A DNA stretch of 64,000 nucleotides from the NCBI GenBank assembly GCA_902522825.1, contig CABYXE010000001.1, forward strand, positions 248,001 to 312,000, read 5' to 3'. Below, piece by piece: positions 1 to 10,701 of this stretch. The notes beneath the pieces are model-generated. The model saw only the letters and a program-made list of their open reading frames with translations. It was not told the DNA's origin and ran no database searches. The DNA comes from an uncultured SAR86 cluster bacterium. Its GTDB lineage: Bacteria; Pseudomonadota; Gammaproteobacteria; Magnimaribacterales; AG-339-G14. The first letter of the stretch is position 1. The number at the start of each line of letters is the position of its first letter. The translations under genes were made by a program, and so were the position numbers.

Positions 1-466
<466 letters not shown>

Positions 467-1147
467 TTAAAATATTCCGGGTATCAATTTTGCTTTTACT
501 TTTTCTTTATATCCCATGTATTCATCAAACTCATTCTGTAGTGTCTCTTCCTCGCTTTGAATTCTATAAGCAAGCAAAAGAAATAAAGTAATTGTCAGAA
601 ATAATGCAGAGAAGATACTTCCGAGCCATAAGGCCATACCAAGAAAAAATAAAAGGAATCCAGAATACATTGGATGTCTCACATATGCATATAAACCACT
701 ATCTATTATTTTATGACCTCGGTCAGTTTGAATTTCTACTACTGGTTCAATAAAATCGTTTTGATTCTGCGCTTTAGCTACCACCACAAACCCAATTAAA
801 TAAATTATTAACCCCAAAATTTGGAAGCTAGGATTAGCTTTTTCAAAGACTTCTAAGTAAAAAACATCTGTTGGAATCAATAAAGTTCCTAAAAGCATTA
901 TTGAAGCTATGCTTGCTAAAATGATTTTATCTTTTTTAGATTGATTTTCAGAGTTCATAACCATCCTTGCCTCCATTCCTTTGGGAAAGTAAACAGCGGA
1001 ATAAATTCCATAAGGAATCGCAATTGCAACATGCAGGCACAAAAAAAAATAAGCTTCAAACCAATATCCACCTGCAATTGGTAATAAGAGAATACCAAAT
1101 AAAAAAGCTTGGAATAAAACTCCAATAATTATCTTAAGTACTAACAT
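467..1147 (-). CDS. Isoprenylcysteine carboxyl methyltransferase (ICMT/PEMT)-family membrane protein
   Basis: This 226-residue protein has about five hydrophobic segments (around 5-25, 33-52, 75-92, 107-124 and 160-190). Its C-terminal half has the ICMT/phospholipid-methyltransferase signature: GLYAYVRHPMYSG at 151-163, then an EEE...F...Y..Y motif before the C-terminus. Family members methylate small lipids, prenylated cysteines or other hydrophobic substrates with SAM at the inner membrane. The bacterial substrate is generally unknown, and nothing here identifies it. The gene sits between acpS and adk with no spacer to adk. Family assignment is firm; function is not. Confidence 0.8.
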   Translation of the reverse strand: MLVLKIIIGVLFQAFLFGILLLPIAGGYWFEAYFFLCLHVAIAIPYGIYSAVYFPKGMEARMVMNSENQSKKDKIILASIASIMLLGTLLIPTDVFYLEVFEKANPSFQILGLIIYLIGFVVVAKAQNQNDFIEPVVEIQTDRGHKIIDSGLYAYVRHPMYSGFLLFFLGMALWLGSIFSALFLTITLFLLLAYRIQSEEETLQNEFDEYMGYKEKVKAKLIPGIF

Positions 1148-1158
1148 TATATGTTCCT

Positions 1159-1542
1159 CTAATTAATTATTGCTTGCGCTACTGCAACAGCTAGTCTGTC
1201 TGTATCACTAAGACTTAATGATATGCTTTCGATTCCTTTCTGAAAAGCCAGTTCCTTTGCCTTACCTTTCAACTCAACTTGAGGAGGACCATATTTTCTT
1301 ATAACAACTATGTCTTTTGGTCTAACACCTTGGCTAAATCCTACACCTAAAACTTTAGAAACTGCTTCCTTAGCTGCAAAATTCTTTGCAAGGAAATTTG
1401 GCTTGGCTCTATTTGATTTTTTATTAAATTGGTCTATTTCAAGCGGATCATAGACTCTATTTAAAAATCTTTCTCCAAAATTTTTATAAGTGCTTTTAAG
1501 TCGATCAACTTCTACTAAGTCTATTCCAGAATTTATTTTCAT
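1159..1542 (-). CDS. acpS: Holo-[acyl-carrier-protein] synthase
   Basis: AcpS transfers the 4'-phosphopantetheine of CoA to a serine of acyl carrier protein, activating it for fatty acid synthesis. The protein begins MKINSGIDLVEVDRL (the family's GIDLVEIxR motif) and contains NFLAKNFAAKEAVSKVLG, the conserved FAAKEAxxK segment. The open frame extends 12 codons further up, but those codons read into the 3' end of the DUF3604 gene and lack family similarity. The ATG at 1540-1542 gives the usual length of 127 residues, 2 bp after the upstream stop. In gammaproteobacteria acpS normally closes the rnc-era-recO-pdxJ operon, as here apart from the absence of pdxJ. Confidence 0.93.
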   Translation of the reverse strand: MKINSGIDLVEVDRLKSTYKNFGERFLNRVYDPLEIDQFNKKSNRAKPNFLAKNFAAKEAVSKVLGVGFSQGVRPKDIVVIRKYGPPQVELKGKAKELAFQKGIESISLSLSDTDRLAVAVAQAIIN

Positions 1543-1544
1543 TT

Positions 1545-3536
1545 CTAATTTGAACTCACCCAAATTGGTGAAGACCACGCTCTCTCTTGAATTATTTTAT
1601 CAATTCCTTCTCTAGGCGCATAATTATTTTTAACAGCATCCCACGTTGACCACCTGCAAGTAGGATTTTCTAATACCCTCAAATAATAAAAGGTTTCAAT
1701 ATTGGGGTCATATTCTTCATCAACCCATGAAGTTTTGAGTTCACTTGCACCTTTATCTTGAGAAAATTCACAGGTATCTAAATTTACTGACGCATTATTT
1801 GAGGCACATAGTTTTGATACTGGATCTGGTTTAAGTCCGTCGGCACAAATCACGTCAATTAATTGCTCTTTAGTCTCTCTATCTTCTTCGCTGTAATAAC
1901 CTTTAATAATTTGAATTCTTTGAAGTGGTGCTCCATTTTTGTCTTTTTGGGCCCAAACAACGAAAGATGGTTTTTTTGTTTTAGGTAAAATTAAATCACC
2001 TCCCATAGCAACACCCGATTCATAAACTTTAGTTATGAGCTCGTCATCGTTTAAGTTTAAATTCAATAGATTATCGCCAGCAAAAAATCTTAACCTTATT
2101 CTAGTACCTGAAGTGGCATAAGTTTCCTTATTGGAAAGTGCTTCAAAAATTGAGTCTCTAGTATTGGCTTTTGCCCATACTGCTGCGAGACCTCCAACTG
2201 AATTAGAAATAACCTCGCTACCTGAATAGAAACCCTGGTCTTCCTCTTCAGTCATATCTAAGTTTTTCACCTCATCTGTTAAGAGTTCTTCAGGAATAGG
2301 AATTGATCCTCTTATCATGGGAGAAGTAAGAATAGCTGCTGTACCTGCGCTATCTGATTCTTGAAAAATATATGCGCCATTATGAGTATCTGTAGAACCT
2401 ATAAAGCCTATTTTGAAAGGATTTCCTCTTTCCTCATGCTCTAAAGCAAGCCCTCTTTGCAGTCCCTGTCTAACATAACTGCCATCTGGTTCAGAATAAG
2501 ATGTTCTTTTTCCTTTTCTAGAATTTACAATTTCAAAATCTGCCCACTTATCTTGTGGCGATAGCCGAGGATGAGTTTCAGATGTACCTTTTATTTGAGT
2601 AATTTCTACAATTGGTTCATTTCTCATCCTTTGATCAGAATAATCTTGGTCTATTGGACTTCCATCAAACTTATATTTTTTAAATACTTGGCCATTTGAA
2701 CCATTAGGATTATGAGGAATCGCTAAACTATCCAAGCCATTTGACCTAAGTCCGTCCATCCAATTCCACAACTCTTCTGGATTAATTGAATCGAACGAAG
2801 AAAAAGGTCTTTTAGGTGCCTTTGATGATTTAAAAATAACATTTCGATGATATGAGCCACTTTCTGGTTCTTGGCTTCTAACAGTCCACTCGTATGCATT
2901 AAAAGTAGTAAATTTTCCTGGGTCGTTATGTTCCTCGGCTGCTTCCATAATTTTTCTCCAAGCAGATAGGTGTTCTTCATGATCATAAGCTGCTGAGGCA
3001 AAAATAAAATTTTGAGCAAAAAAAGCTCTAATAAGATCTAAAATACTGCCTCGTTCTGAAGGAAATCCTCCATCACTTCCGCGGATAGTATTAAATAACA
3101 AAAATCTATCAAACGCTGATTCAGGGATCAAATTTTCAGGCCTATTAAGATTGTGAAAAGGCTTAGCTTTTGGATGCTTTCCAATATTTGAAGTTGGATC
3201 AGCCCATAAGCTTGCCATGCCTAGTAGGATGGCATGATCTGTTACCGCATAAAAATCCAATGGTTCTTCTAAAGTCATATCTCTAACACCATTAGAGATA
3301 GTTTCTCCCTTGGCAAATCTATAACTCATATCTGGCGTGACAGTAGTACCAAGCAGATAAGCATCGAAAGAGTATTTTGTATGAACATGCAAATCTCCAA
3401 AATAGAGATTTCTTTCTTCGTTTAGAGGAATATCTTTAATTTCAGCTTTAGAAGAAAAGTCTATTATTTGATCGTATTGTTTAGAGCATGCGCTCAAAAA
3501 TTGAATAATTACTAAAATTGATATTATTTTTTTCAC
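1545..3536 (-). CDS. DUF3604-family lipoprotein, probable PHP-like metal-dependent hydrolase
   Basis: This 663-residue protein has a lipoprotein signal peptide (hydrophobic stretch, then LSAC with the lipidated Cys at about residue 17). Soon after comes NLYFGDLHVHTKYS (HxH at 50 and 52), the metal-binding entry motif of PHP-type phosphoesterases found in DUF3604 proteins. Further metal-ligand candidates are the Asp/His in AVTDHAIL, IPHNPNGSNG and FIGSTDTHNG. DUF3604 proteins are common in marine gammaproteobacteria, but the substrate is unestablished. The start overlaps the recO stop by 4 bp and the stop lies 2 bp before acpS, so it is embedded in the era-recO-acpS operon where pdxJ often sits. 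Envelope location is inferred from the lipobox. Confidence 0.82.
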   Translation of the reverse strand: MKKIISILVIIQFLSACSKQYDQIIDFSSKAEIKDIPLNEERNLYFGDLHVHTKYSFDAYLLGTTVTPDMSYRFAKGETISNGVRDMTLEEPLDFYAVTDHAILLGMASLWADPTSNIGKHPKAKPFHNLNRPENLIPESAFDRFLLFNTIRGSDGGFPSERGSILDLIRAFFAQNFIFASAAYDHEEHLSAWRKIMEAAEEHNDPGKFTTFNAYEWTVRSQEPESGSYHRNVIFKSSKAPKRPFSSFDSINPEELWNWMDGLRSNGLDSLAIPHNPNGSNGQVFKKYKFDGSPIDQDYSDQRMRNEPIVEITQIKGTSETHPRLSPQDKWADFEIVNSRKGKRTSYSEPDGSYVRQGLQRGLALEHEERGNPFKIGFIGSTDTHNGAYIFQESDSAGTAAILTSPMIRGSIPIPEELLTDEVKNLDMTEEEDQGFYSGSEVISNSVGGLAAVWAKANTRDSIFEALSNKETYATSGTRIRLRFFAGDNLLNLNLNDDELITKVYESGVAMGGDLILPKTKKPSFVVWAQKDKNGAPLQRIQIIKGYYSEEDRETKEQLIDVICADGLKPDPVSKLCASNNASVNLDTCEFSQDKGASELKTSWVDEEYDPNIETFYYLRVLENPTCRWSTWDAVKNNYAPREGIDKIIQERAWSSPIWVSSN

Positions 3537-4219
3537 TTAAATACTTCCCTTGATGAGAGAGGCTTTTCAATAATATTTTCGATCGCCGCTCTCATTATCA
3601 TTTTTATAGAAAATCTTGTCTCTGGATCTTTAAAATTATTTTTTAAAAAATTAATTATGTGCTGCCCCAATATTTTTTGTCCTTTCTCTCCTTTAGAAAA
3701 TCCTAATTGAGGGTTAAAAGAATATTTTGACTTGGAGTCAATATTCCTTCCTTCAACATCCTTATCTATATTAAAACCGTATCCAAGTTCTGATATCAAC
3801 ATATATTCAAACTGTCTTAATTCAAATTCGATAGATTCATTTTTATGTCCATCTAAGAATTTAAAAATGTTCACTAGATTTTCATAAACGTGCGGCATTG
3901 ATTCATAAGATTCTAATAACTTTAAGATGATTTCATTTAAATAAAGATAAATTTTAAAATTGGGACCTTTAATGTCTATAGTCTCGGTAGATTCACAGCT
4001 AGTAAGAGTTTTTAAGTCATTTTTTCCTGAAAAAGAAATCTTAAAAATAGCTCCAGGAACTGTTAAAACTTGAAATTTACTTTTTTTAGATCTGGCTCCT
4101 TTTGCGACAGCAGAAACTTTTCCAAAGTCCTTAGAAAAAAAAACACATAGCAAACTTGATTCTTTAAACTTTGTTGCGTGCAACAAAAAAGCATCAGATT
4201 GATTTTGATTTGATTTCAA
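3533..4219 (-). CDS. recO: DNA repair protein RecO
   Basis: RecO works with RecF and RecR to load RecA onto SSB-coated gaps. The 228-residue protein opens with the RecO N-terminal OB-fold pattern (DAFLLHATKFKESSLLCVFFSKDFGKVSAVAKG, quoted in part by position 9-41). It continues with a helical C-terminal domain including FEYMLISELGYGF. The family's zinc-finger cysteines are absent, as in many gammaproteobacterial members. The start overlaps the end of era by 4 bp, suggesting translational coupling. Length and gene position (era-recO) match the family. Confidence 0.9.
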   Translation of the reverse strand: MKSNQNQSDAFLLHATKFKESSLLCVFFSKDFGKVSAVAKGARSKKSKFQVLTVPGAIFKISFSGKNDLKTLTSCESTETIDIKGPNFKIYLYLNEIILKLLESYESMPHVYENLVNIFKFLDGHKNESIEFELRQFEYMLISELGYGFNIDKDVEGRNIDSKSKYSFNPQLGFSKGEKGQKILGQHIINFLKNNFKDPETRFSIKMIMRAAIENIIEKPLSSREVFK

Positions 4220-5112
4220 AAATTATCTCCGTAACCAAACTTATTCATTAGATTAAGATTGTTTGTCCATTTTTTGCTGACTTTAACGAACAATTGAAGG
4301 TTAATTTTTCTTTTCATCTCTGCCTCTAAATCTTTTCTTGCCGAGGTTCCAATAGCTTTTATCATTGAGCCTCCCTTTCCAAGAATAATGCCTTTTTGAC
4401 TTGAGCTTTCAACAATTATGTTTGCATATATAGTGATTAATCCTTTTTTTCTTTCTACTTTATCTATTCCTACATTCAACCGATAAGGCAATTCGTCGCC
4501 AAGCCTATTTATGGCCTTTTCTCTAATAATTTCCGAAATGAAAAAATTTTCTGAAAACTCTGTCATTGAATTCTCAGGAAAATGAAATGGTCCTTCTGGA
4601 AGCTTTTTTGTTATTTCGTTAGTTAAATTTTCAAGATTTTTCTTTCTTAAGGCTGAAATAGGTATTACAGCTAAGAAATCAAATTTTTGTTTAATTTCAC
4701 TAATCAAAGGAAGTAATTCCTCTTTCTTTTCAAGTCTATCTATTTTATTTATAGCTAAAATTATTGGCTTGTTAAGTTCTTTAAGGCTATCTAAAATATT
4801 TTTTTCTTCTTTGAGCCACTTAAATCTATCAACTACAAAAACTACTAAATCAACCTCTTCATAACAATGTTTGGCCAACTTGTTCATATATTTGTTAAGA
4901 GCTCTTTTGTGGCCAGTATGGAATCCTGGGGTGTCTAGATAAACTATTTGAGATTCTTGACTGGTAGAAATTCCTAAAATTCTATTTCTAGTGGTTTGAG
5001 GTTTTCTAGAGGTGATAGCAATTTTTTTTTCAATTAAAGAATTGATCAATGTAGATTTACCTACATTAGTTCTTCCGCTAATAGAAACAAATCCAAATTT
5101 TTTATTATTCAT
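4216..5112 (-). CDS. era: GTPase Era
   Basis: Era binds GTP and the 3' end of 16S rRNA and is needed for 30S subunit maturation. Visible motifs are G1 GRTNVGKS at 13-20 (the common Pro is Thr), the switch region TTRNRILGI, G3 DTPGFH at 60-65, G4 NKID at 122-125, and a C-terminal KH domain with GKGGSMIKAIG near 240-255. The length of 298 is typical. It overlaps the end of rnc by 8 bp and the start of recO by 4 bp, keeping the classical rnc-era-recO order. Confidence 0.97.
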   Translation of the reverse strand: MNNKKFGFVSISGRTNVGKSTLINSLIEKKIAITSRKPQTTRNRILGISTSQESQIVYLDTPGFHTGHKRALNKYMNKLAKHCYEEVDLVVFVVDRFKWLKEEKNILDSLKELNKPIILAINKIDRLEKKEELLPLISEIKQKFDFLAVIPISALRKKNLENLTNEITKKLPEGPFHFPENSMTEFSENFFISEIIREKAINRLGDELPYRLNVGIDKVERKKGLITIYANIIVESSSQKGIILGKGGSMIKAIGTSARKDLEAEMKRKINLQLFVKVSKKWTNNLNLMNKFGYGDNF

Positions 5113-5770
5113 AAAAATTAACTAATTTACTTAAAATATTTTCTGCGGCTTTCTGCTCTGCTTCCTTTTTATTTCTGCCATGTCCTTCACTCGAAAGGTT
5201 TAGCTCCTGTATTTCGCAAATAACTTTGAAACTATCCTCATTATCTTCTTTTAATTTATAAACCGGAAGATTAACTTTTCTTTGTTGCAACTCTTCCTGA
5301 AGAAGCGTTTTTTTATCTTTAGTCTGATCAGTTGAAAGAGATTCAATTTCATTCTGGAGTAAATCAATCATCACGGATGCTGCTTGATTGAAGTCTTTAT
5401 CAAGATAGATTGCTCCGATAATTGCCTCAAGCGCATTTCCATAAATTGATATTTTTTTATGTTCTTGGTTTGAAAGAGATTTACCTATCATAAGATTGCT
5501 TTCTAAGTCTAATTTGGAAGCCACTTTAGATAAGGTAGCCCTGCTTACCAAATTTGATCTCAAAATAGATAAAGAGCCCTCATCAAGATCAGCAAAGTTT
5601 TTTATTAAATATTCTGAAACTGCAAGATTTATTACAGCGTCTCCCAGGTACTCTAATCTTTCATTGTTATCTTTAGATTTGCTGCTATGAGTTAGAGCCG
5701 TTTTTAAATAAGTTTTATTTTTAAAAGAAAAATTTATTTTTTTTTCTAGAGCGTTAAAATTTTTTGTCAT
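5105..5770 (-). CDS. rnc: Ribonuclease III
   Basis: RNase III cleaves double-stranded RNA, including the rRNA precursor. The signature NERLEYLGDAV is at residues 36-46, the second acidic cluster is in NALEAIIGAIYLD, and a double-stranded RNA-binding domain fills about 150-220 (ELQQRKVNLPVYKL...GRNKKEAEQKAAENIL). The length of 221 is normal. The ATG overlaps the lepB stop by 4 bp and the 3' end overlaps era, so lepA-lepB-rnc-era-recO form one tight transcription unit. Confidence 0.97.
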   Translation of the reverse strand: MTKNFNALEKKINFSFKNKTYLKTALTHSSKSKDNNERLEYLGDAVINLAVSEYLIKNFADLDEGSLSILRSNLVSRATLSKVASKLDLESNLMIGKSLSNQEHKKISIYGNALEAIIGAIYLDKDFNQAASVMIDLLQNEIESLSTDQTKDKKTLLQEELQQRKVNLPVYKLKEDNEDSFKVICEIQELNLSSEGHGRNKKEAEQKAAENILSKLVNFYE

Positions 5771-6741
5771 TCTATAAATTTATTTCTTGAAAGCGAGGGA
5801 ATACAGCTTAAACATTCCCAATGCATCCAAATGAAACTGGCTTTTCCCGATACATCTTCTTCCGAGACAAATCCCCAGCTTCTGCTATCTAAACTATTAT
5901 CTCTATTGTCTCCTGAAACAAAGTAATGCCCATCAGGTACCTTCCATGAATTGCTTAAATTTCTATTTTTATTAGTTTGTCGAACTAAATAATTATTTAA
6001 ATTTTGCGATTCTTCAAAAATAAATTCATTTGATTCTTGTTTTATAAATTTCTTTTTTAAAGGCTCGCCATTAACGAAAAAATTTTTATTTTGATATTTG
6101 ATTTCGTCTCCTGGCAACCCAATGACTCTTTTAATGTATTTGACTCCCAATTCAGAACAATTTTCATAATATCTTTGCCAATTAAATCTTTGTTGGTTTG
6201 AAATTAAATCTAAACTTTCTGGGTAAGCGCTTTTCAGATTTGAAGAACATACAGTGTGTTTTGGTGTAAAAACTATCACATCGCCCCTTTTGGGAGAGCC
6301 TAACTTGACAAAGGTTTCGTTTCCTATTGGATTTTTTAATCCATAACTGTACTTATTAACTACCAAAAAATCGCCAATTGCTAATTGCGGCAGCATTGAT
6401 TCAGAAGGAATCTGAAAAGGTTCAAATACAAAAGATCTAAAAGTGGTAATTAAAAATAAAATAATGAAAAAAGATTTAGCTTCCTTTTTTAGACTATCAA
6501 GATTTATAAAAATAGCAGCCATCCAGATCAGAAAAGCTACAACAGTGATTGAAACTAACACATAGCCAAAATCTAAATTTAATTTAAATATTGCGTAAAG
6601 AGCTAAGAGAGGAAAAGGGAAAGAGATCCAATTAATTATCTTATTGAACTTTCCTTCTAATTTTATTTCGGAATAAACCCAACCTAAAAAGAGTCCTACA
6701 AGGATAATTATCGAACTTAACAGAATCAACTCAAAGTTCAT
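5767..6741 (-). CDS. lepB: Signal peptidase I
   Basis: LepB removes signal peptides from exported proteins at the periplasmic face of the inner membrane. Hydrophobic segments lie at about 5-23, 40-52, 60-80 and 92-105. The catalytic Ser is in IPSESMLP (Ser115; most relatives have SGS rather than SES). The catalytic Lys is Lys204 in [11 protein letters not shown]. The later family box [15 protein letters not shown] is intact near 277-291. The length of 324 matches gammaproteobacterial LepB. It overlaps lepA and rnc by 4 bp each. Confidence 0.96.
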   Translation of the reverse strand: MNFELILLSSIIILVGLFLGWVYSEIKLEGKFNKIINWISFPFPLLALYAIFKLNLDFGYVLVSITVVAFLIWMAAIFINLDSLKKEAKSFFIILFLITTFRSFVFEPFQIPSESMLPQLAIGDFLVVNKYSYGLKNPIGNETFVKLGSPKRGDVIVFTPKHTVCSSNLKSAYPESLDLISNQQRFNWQRYYENCSELGVKYIKRVIGLPGDEIKYQNKNFFVNGEPLKKKFIKQESNEFIFEESQNLNNYLVRQTNKNRNLSNSWKVPDGHYFVSGDNRDNSLDSRSWGFVSEEDVSGKASFIWMHWECLSCIPSLSRNKFIE

Positions 6742-8537
6742 TTTGTAACCCTAAGAACAGACAAGAAAGCTTCTTGCGGAACTTCTACTTTTCCAATTTG
6801 CCTCATTTTTTTCTTACCCTTTTTTTGTTTTTCTAATAGTTTTTTCTTTCGGGTAACATCTCCTCCATATAACTTAGCAGTTACATCTTTTCTATAAGCT
6901 TTAACTGTTTCTCTGGCTAAGATTTTGCTTCCGATTGCACCTTGAATTGCAACATCATACATTTGTCTGGGAATGACTTCTCTAAGTGATTTTACGATTT
7001 CTCTCGCTTTAAAATCTGCTTTAGATTTATGAACCATAAAATTAAGAGCATCTACTTTCTCTCCATTCAAAAGAATATCTATCTTAGTGATATCACTAGA
7101 CTCAAATCTTAAGAAATCATAATCCAAAGAGGCATACCCTTTGCTAGAAGATTTTAATTTATCAAAAAAGTCTAAAACTATTTCATTCATAGGCATTTCG
7201 TAAATAAGTTCAATTTGTCCTCCTACGTATCTGAGTGATTTTTGGACTCCTCTTCTTTCAACACAAAGTGAAATTACATTTCCTATATATTTTTCAGGGA
7301 CTAAAATTGTTGCTCTTGCAATAGGCTCCCTTACCTCATTGATAGAACTTTGATCTGGATATTTGCTGGGATTTTCTACTTCAATTAAGTTGTGAGAAGT
7401 ATCCTCAATTTCATATATCACTGTTGGAGCTGTGGCTAAGAGCTCAATGCCATGTTCTCCTTGAAGTCTTTCGATAATTATTTCCATATGAAGCGTGCCT
7501 AAAAATCCACATCTAAAACCTGAGCCCAATGCCTGAGACTGTTCTGGTTGGAAAGTTAAAGCTGCATCATTTAAAGATAATCTTTCTAATGACTCTCTGA
7601 ATAATTCGAATTCAGAAGAATCTAGTGGGTACAAAGCTGCATAAACTTGAGGTTTAACAGGTTTAAATCCTGGAAGAGCTTTTTCATGATCTGGGTGAGT
7701 GACGGTATCTCCAACAGGCGCGCCCCTAATATCTCTGACTCCTGCGCATATGAAGCCAACCTCTCCAGCTTTGAGTTCTTTTTTTTCTAATCTTTTGGGA
7801 GTAAAGACACCTACTTTTTCTGCAATATGAATATTTTTGTTAGAACTTAACTTAATTTTTTCCCCGGCAACTAAAATTCCATTTACTACTCTTACAAGTG
7901 AAACCACACCTAAGTACTGGTCAAACCATGAGTCAATTATCAAGGCTTCCAGTTTTTCATTAATATTTCCTTCTGGAGGGGGAACAAAAGAAACTAAAAT
8001 ATTTAACAGCTCTTCAATTCCTTCTCCGTTCTTTGCACTTATGGCTGGAGCATCCGAAGCATCAATACCTATTATTTCCTCTATTTCAACTTTTACTCTT
8101 TCAGGATCGGCTTGAGGAAGATCGATCTTATTTAAAACTGGTAAAATACTTAGCCCTTGATCAATAGCGTTATAACAAGTTGAAAGTGTTTGGGCTTCGA
8201 CTCCTTGGGATGCGTCCACTAATAAAATTGCAGCTTCGCAAGCAGCCAAGGATCTTGAAACTTCATAAGCAAAATCAACGTGCCCGGGTGTATCTATCAA
8301 ATTAAAATTAACTATTTCTTCGCTAGTTTCAAATCTCAGAGCAACTGATTGGGCTTTAATTGTGATGCCTCTTTCCCTTTCTATGTCTAAAGAATCCAAG
8401 ACTTGTGCTTGCATTTCTCTGTTGCTTAAACCTCCACAAAACTCAATTAATCTATCTGCTAAAGTAGATTTTCCGTGGTCAATATGTGCAATTATTGAAA
8501 AATTTCGAGTAGTTTCTTTTTTTTCATGCTTTGGCAT
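6738..8537 (-). CDS. lepA: Elongation factor 4 (LepA)
   Basis: LepA is a ribosome-associated translational GTPase linked to initiation/30S assembly and to back-translocation under stress. The 599-residue protein carries G1 AHIDHGKST at 17-25, [24 protein letters not shown] and SAKNG. The EF-G-like domains and the LepA-specific C-terminal domain ([20 protein letters not shown]...) follow. Its length is exactly in the family range. It lies directly upstream of lepB, the standard arrangement. Confidence 0.97.
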   Translation of the reverse strand: MPKHEKKETTRNFSIIAHIDHGKSTLADRLIEFCGGLSNREMQAQVLDSLDIERERGITIKAQSVALRFETSEEIVNFNLIDTPGHVDFAYEVSRSLAACEAAILLVDASQGVEAQTLSTCYNAIDQGLSILPVLNKIDLPQADPERVKVEIEEIIGIDASDAPAISAKNGEGIEELLNILVSFVPPPEGNINEKLEALIIDSWFDQYLGVVSLVRVVNGILVAGEKIKLSSNKNIHIAEKVGVFTPKRLEKKELKAGEVGFICAGVRDIRGAPVGDTVTHPDHEKALPGFKPVKPQVYAALYPLDSSEFELFRESLERLSLNDAALTFQPEQSQALGSGFRCGFLGTLHMEIIIERLQGEHGIELLATAPTVIYEIEDTSHNLIEVENPSKYPDQSSINEVREPIARATILVPEKYIGNVISLCVERRGVQKSLRYVGGQIELIYEMPMNEIVLDFFDKLKSSSKGYASLDYDFLRFESSDITKIDILLNGEKVDALNFMVHKSKADFKAREIVKSLREVIPRQMYDVAIQGAIGSKILARETVKAYRKDVTAKLYGGDVTRKKKLLEKQKKGKKKMRQIGKVEVPQEAFLSVLRVTK

Positions 8538-8551
8538 GAGCCGATTATGTC

Positions 8552-9973
8552 TTATTTTGCAATTTTTAGCGTTAGAAAAGTACCATTCCCATTTCTGACG
8601 ATTCTAATTGGAACGCTTGATCCTTTTTTAAGAAAACTAATAACCTTTTTGTAATCGTTTAAATTATCAATTTCCTTTTGTGCGATTGAAGTTATTACAT
8701 CTCCTATTTGCAAACCCGCTTCCATTGCTGGTCCTGAGTAAACCTCTTTTACCAAGACTCCATTAGATATATTCAATCTCTCTCTATTTTCAGGCGATAT
8801 CTCTTCTATTGAGCCAACTATGATCCCTAATTTATTTCTTTTTTCCGATTTCTCGGCAATAACCGGTTGATTTGGATCTAATTCTTCCAATTGTCCTACT
8901 TTCACAGCTATCATTTTTTCTCTTTTATTTCTAAATACTAGAGCATCAACTTTAGTGTCTGGTTTAATTCTGCCTACTATCAAGGGTAGATCGCCCGAAT
9001 AGATAATTTTCTTACCATCAAATTCTAAAATTACATCCCCGTTTTTAAATCCTGCTTTTTCTGCTGGGCTGTCTTTAATGACGCTACCTATTAAGGCTCC
9101 TCTTGGTGTTCCAAGTTCGAAAGAATCAGCTAGATCTTTCGTAATCTCTTGAACACTTACTCCAAGCCATCCCCTAGCAACCGAGCCAGTCTCTTTAATT
9201 TGATCAACTATTTCTTTTGCATAATTCATCGGAATAGTAAAAGAAATTCCCATGTATCCACCTGAGCCAGAGTAAATCATTGCATTTATTCCGACCACTT
9301 CACCATTCATGTTGAAAAGTGGGCCACCAGAATTTCCGGGGTTAATTGCAACATCGGATTGAATGAAAGGAATATAAGATGTCTCTTGACCAGGAACACT
9401 TCGTGTTTTTGCACTTACTATTCCCGCAGTGACAGAAAAATTTAGTCTATAAGGAGAACCAATTGCAACTACCCAATCTCCCACTTTGACCTCATCAGAG
9501 TTGCCTAATTTTAAAAACGGAAGATCTTTATCAGCATTGATTTTAAGGACTGCTACATCAGCTTTTTTATCACTACCTATTAATTTTGCTTTGAACTCTC
9601 TTCTATCATTCAAACTTATAGTAATTTCAGAAGCATCTTCTATTACGTGGTGATTAGTTAAAACATAGCCATCGGCTGAGATTATAAATCCTGACCCGCC
9701 CGATTGTATTTTTCTTTCTGGTTGATTTCTTTCTTCAAATGGAAAATTGAAAAAATCTTCAAAGGGACTTCCAGGAGGAAAAGGAGAGCGAGATCCATGC
9801 ATCCTATCTCTTCCTGAAGGAATAGTTTTTACCACACTAACATTTACTACTGCTGGTGAGGTGTATTCCGCTAACGATGAAAAATTAGGAAGATCTTCTT
9901 TATCAATTCCAGAAAAGGAAAAAACAGAAGTAGATATTAAAAAAATTGTTAAATAAAAGCTTCTCCTAAGCAT
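8552..9973 (-). CDS. degP: Periplasmic serine endoprotease DegP/MucD (Do family)
   Basis: This is a periplasmic trypsin-like protease/chaperone that removes misfolded envelope proteins. There is an N-terminal signal peptide (1-20), a Pro/Phe-rich LA-type loop at 60-80, and the catalytic triad His109 (TNHHVIEDA), Asp139 (KKADVAVLK) and Ser215 ([10 protein letters not shown]). Two PDZ domains follow (about 255-345 and 380-470). It stands immediately after rseA, as mucD does in pseudomonads, so transcription from the sigma-E promoter is expected (inference). Paralogues DegQ/DegS would have one or two PDZ domains; length 473 and context favour the MucD/DegP type. Confidence 0.94.
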   Translation of the reverse strand: MLRRSFYLTIFLISTSVFSFSGIDKEDLPNFSSLAEYTSPAVVNVSVVKTIPSGRDRMHGSRSPFPPGSPFEDFFNFPFEERNQPERKIQSGGSGFIISADGYVLTNHHVIEDASEITISLNDRREFKAKLIGSDKKADVAVLKINADKDLPFLKLGNSDEVKVGDWVVAIGSPYRLNFSVTAGIVSAKTRSVPGQETSYIPFIQSDVAINPGNSGGPLFNMNGEVVGINAMIYSGSGGYMGISFTIPMNYAKEIVDQIKETGSVARGWLGVSVQEITKDLADSFELGTPRGALIGSVIKDSPAEKAGFKNGDVILEFDGKKIIYSGDLPLIVGRIKPDTKVDALVFRNKREKMIAVKVGQLEELDPNQPVIAEKSEKRNKLGIIVGSIEEISPENRERLNISNGVLVKEVYSGPAMEAGLQIGDVITSIAQKEIDNLNDYKKVISFLKKGSSVPIRIVRNGNGTFLTLKIAK

Positions 9974-9987
9974 ATTAATTATTAATT

Positions 9988-10701
9988 TTATTTATTAAAA
10001 AAAGTGTTAGATATTTTAATTAACTTACTATTCGAAATTTGGTCACTAGAAACATTCAAAACTACTGGCTCATTACCAGCCTTTGTATGAAGAGTAATCC
10101 CAGTTTCAATCAAATTTAATCTTTCTGTTTGAGAAATATCATTAAAATAAACTTTAATTTTTACAGCTTCATCGTTAGATAATTGGTAGTTAGCTTCGAT
10201 GGCGTTATCAGATACCATCCTATAGTTTTTTAGACTACCGTCAAAGTTAGAGCCTAAATCAACAAGAAGAGCTTCATTACCTGGTAATGGCAAATTTTGA
10301 TTAAAAGTTTTGGAGGGGTTGGTTATTTTTGAGAGGGAGTCTGGAGGAGAGAAGTTTTTTAAATTTATTAAGGGAGATGAGAGAACTAAGAAAAAACCTA
10401 ATAAATAACAGCACGCCTTAATATAATGTGTCGGAAAAAAATGTGAAAATTGCCAGGTCTGAGTATTTGAAAGTGAGAGAATTTGAGAAGTTGAATTGAG
10501 ATGGGACATTACTGAAGAGGAGATATCTAAGTTGGGATCTATAAGCTCTCCCTTTAGAGCAGCCCTCTGCTTATTCATCCTAAGCCAAAGAGCTTTGATA
10601 TGGGGATTACAATCTATCTCATCCACGAGTCTCTTGGTCTCAAATGGAGTAGTTTCTCCATCTAAAAGCATTGACAATCTTTGTTCTAAAGTTTCATTCA
10701 T
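9988..10701 (-). CDS. rseA: Anti-sigma-E factor RseA/MucA-like
   Basis: RseA binds and holds sigma-E at the inner membrane until envelope stress leads to its proteolysis. The N-terminal part matches RseA: MNETLEQRLSMLLDGET, then a helical region rich in charged residues up to about 50. A single membrane span lies at about 94-112 and a periplasmic domain follows (about 140-237). The protein overlaps the end of rpoE by 4 bp and precedes degP. The periplasmic half is poorly conserved, which is normal. Assignment rests on the N-terminus, topology and position. Confidence 0.85.
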   Translation of the reverse strand: MNETLEQRLSMLLDGETTPFETKRLVDEIDCNPHIKALWLRMNKQRAALKGELIDPNLDISSSVMSHLNSTSQILSLSNTQTWQFSHFFPTHYIKACCYLLGFFLVLSSPLINLKNFSPPDSLSKITNPSKTFNQNLPLPGNEALLVDLGSNFDGSLKNYRMVSDNAIEANYQLSNDEAVKIKVYFNDISQTERLNLIETGITLHTKAGNEPVVLNVSSDQISNSKLIKISNTFFNK

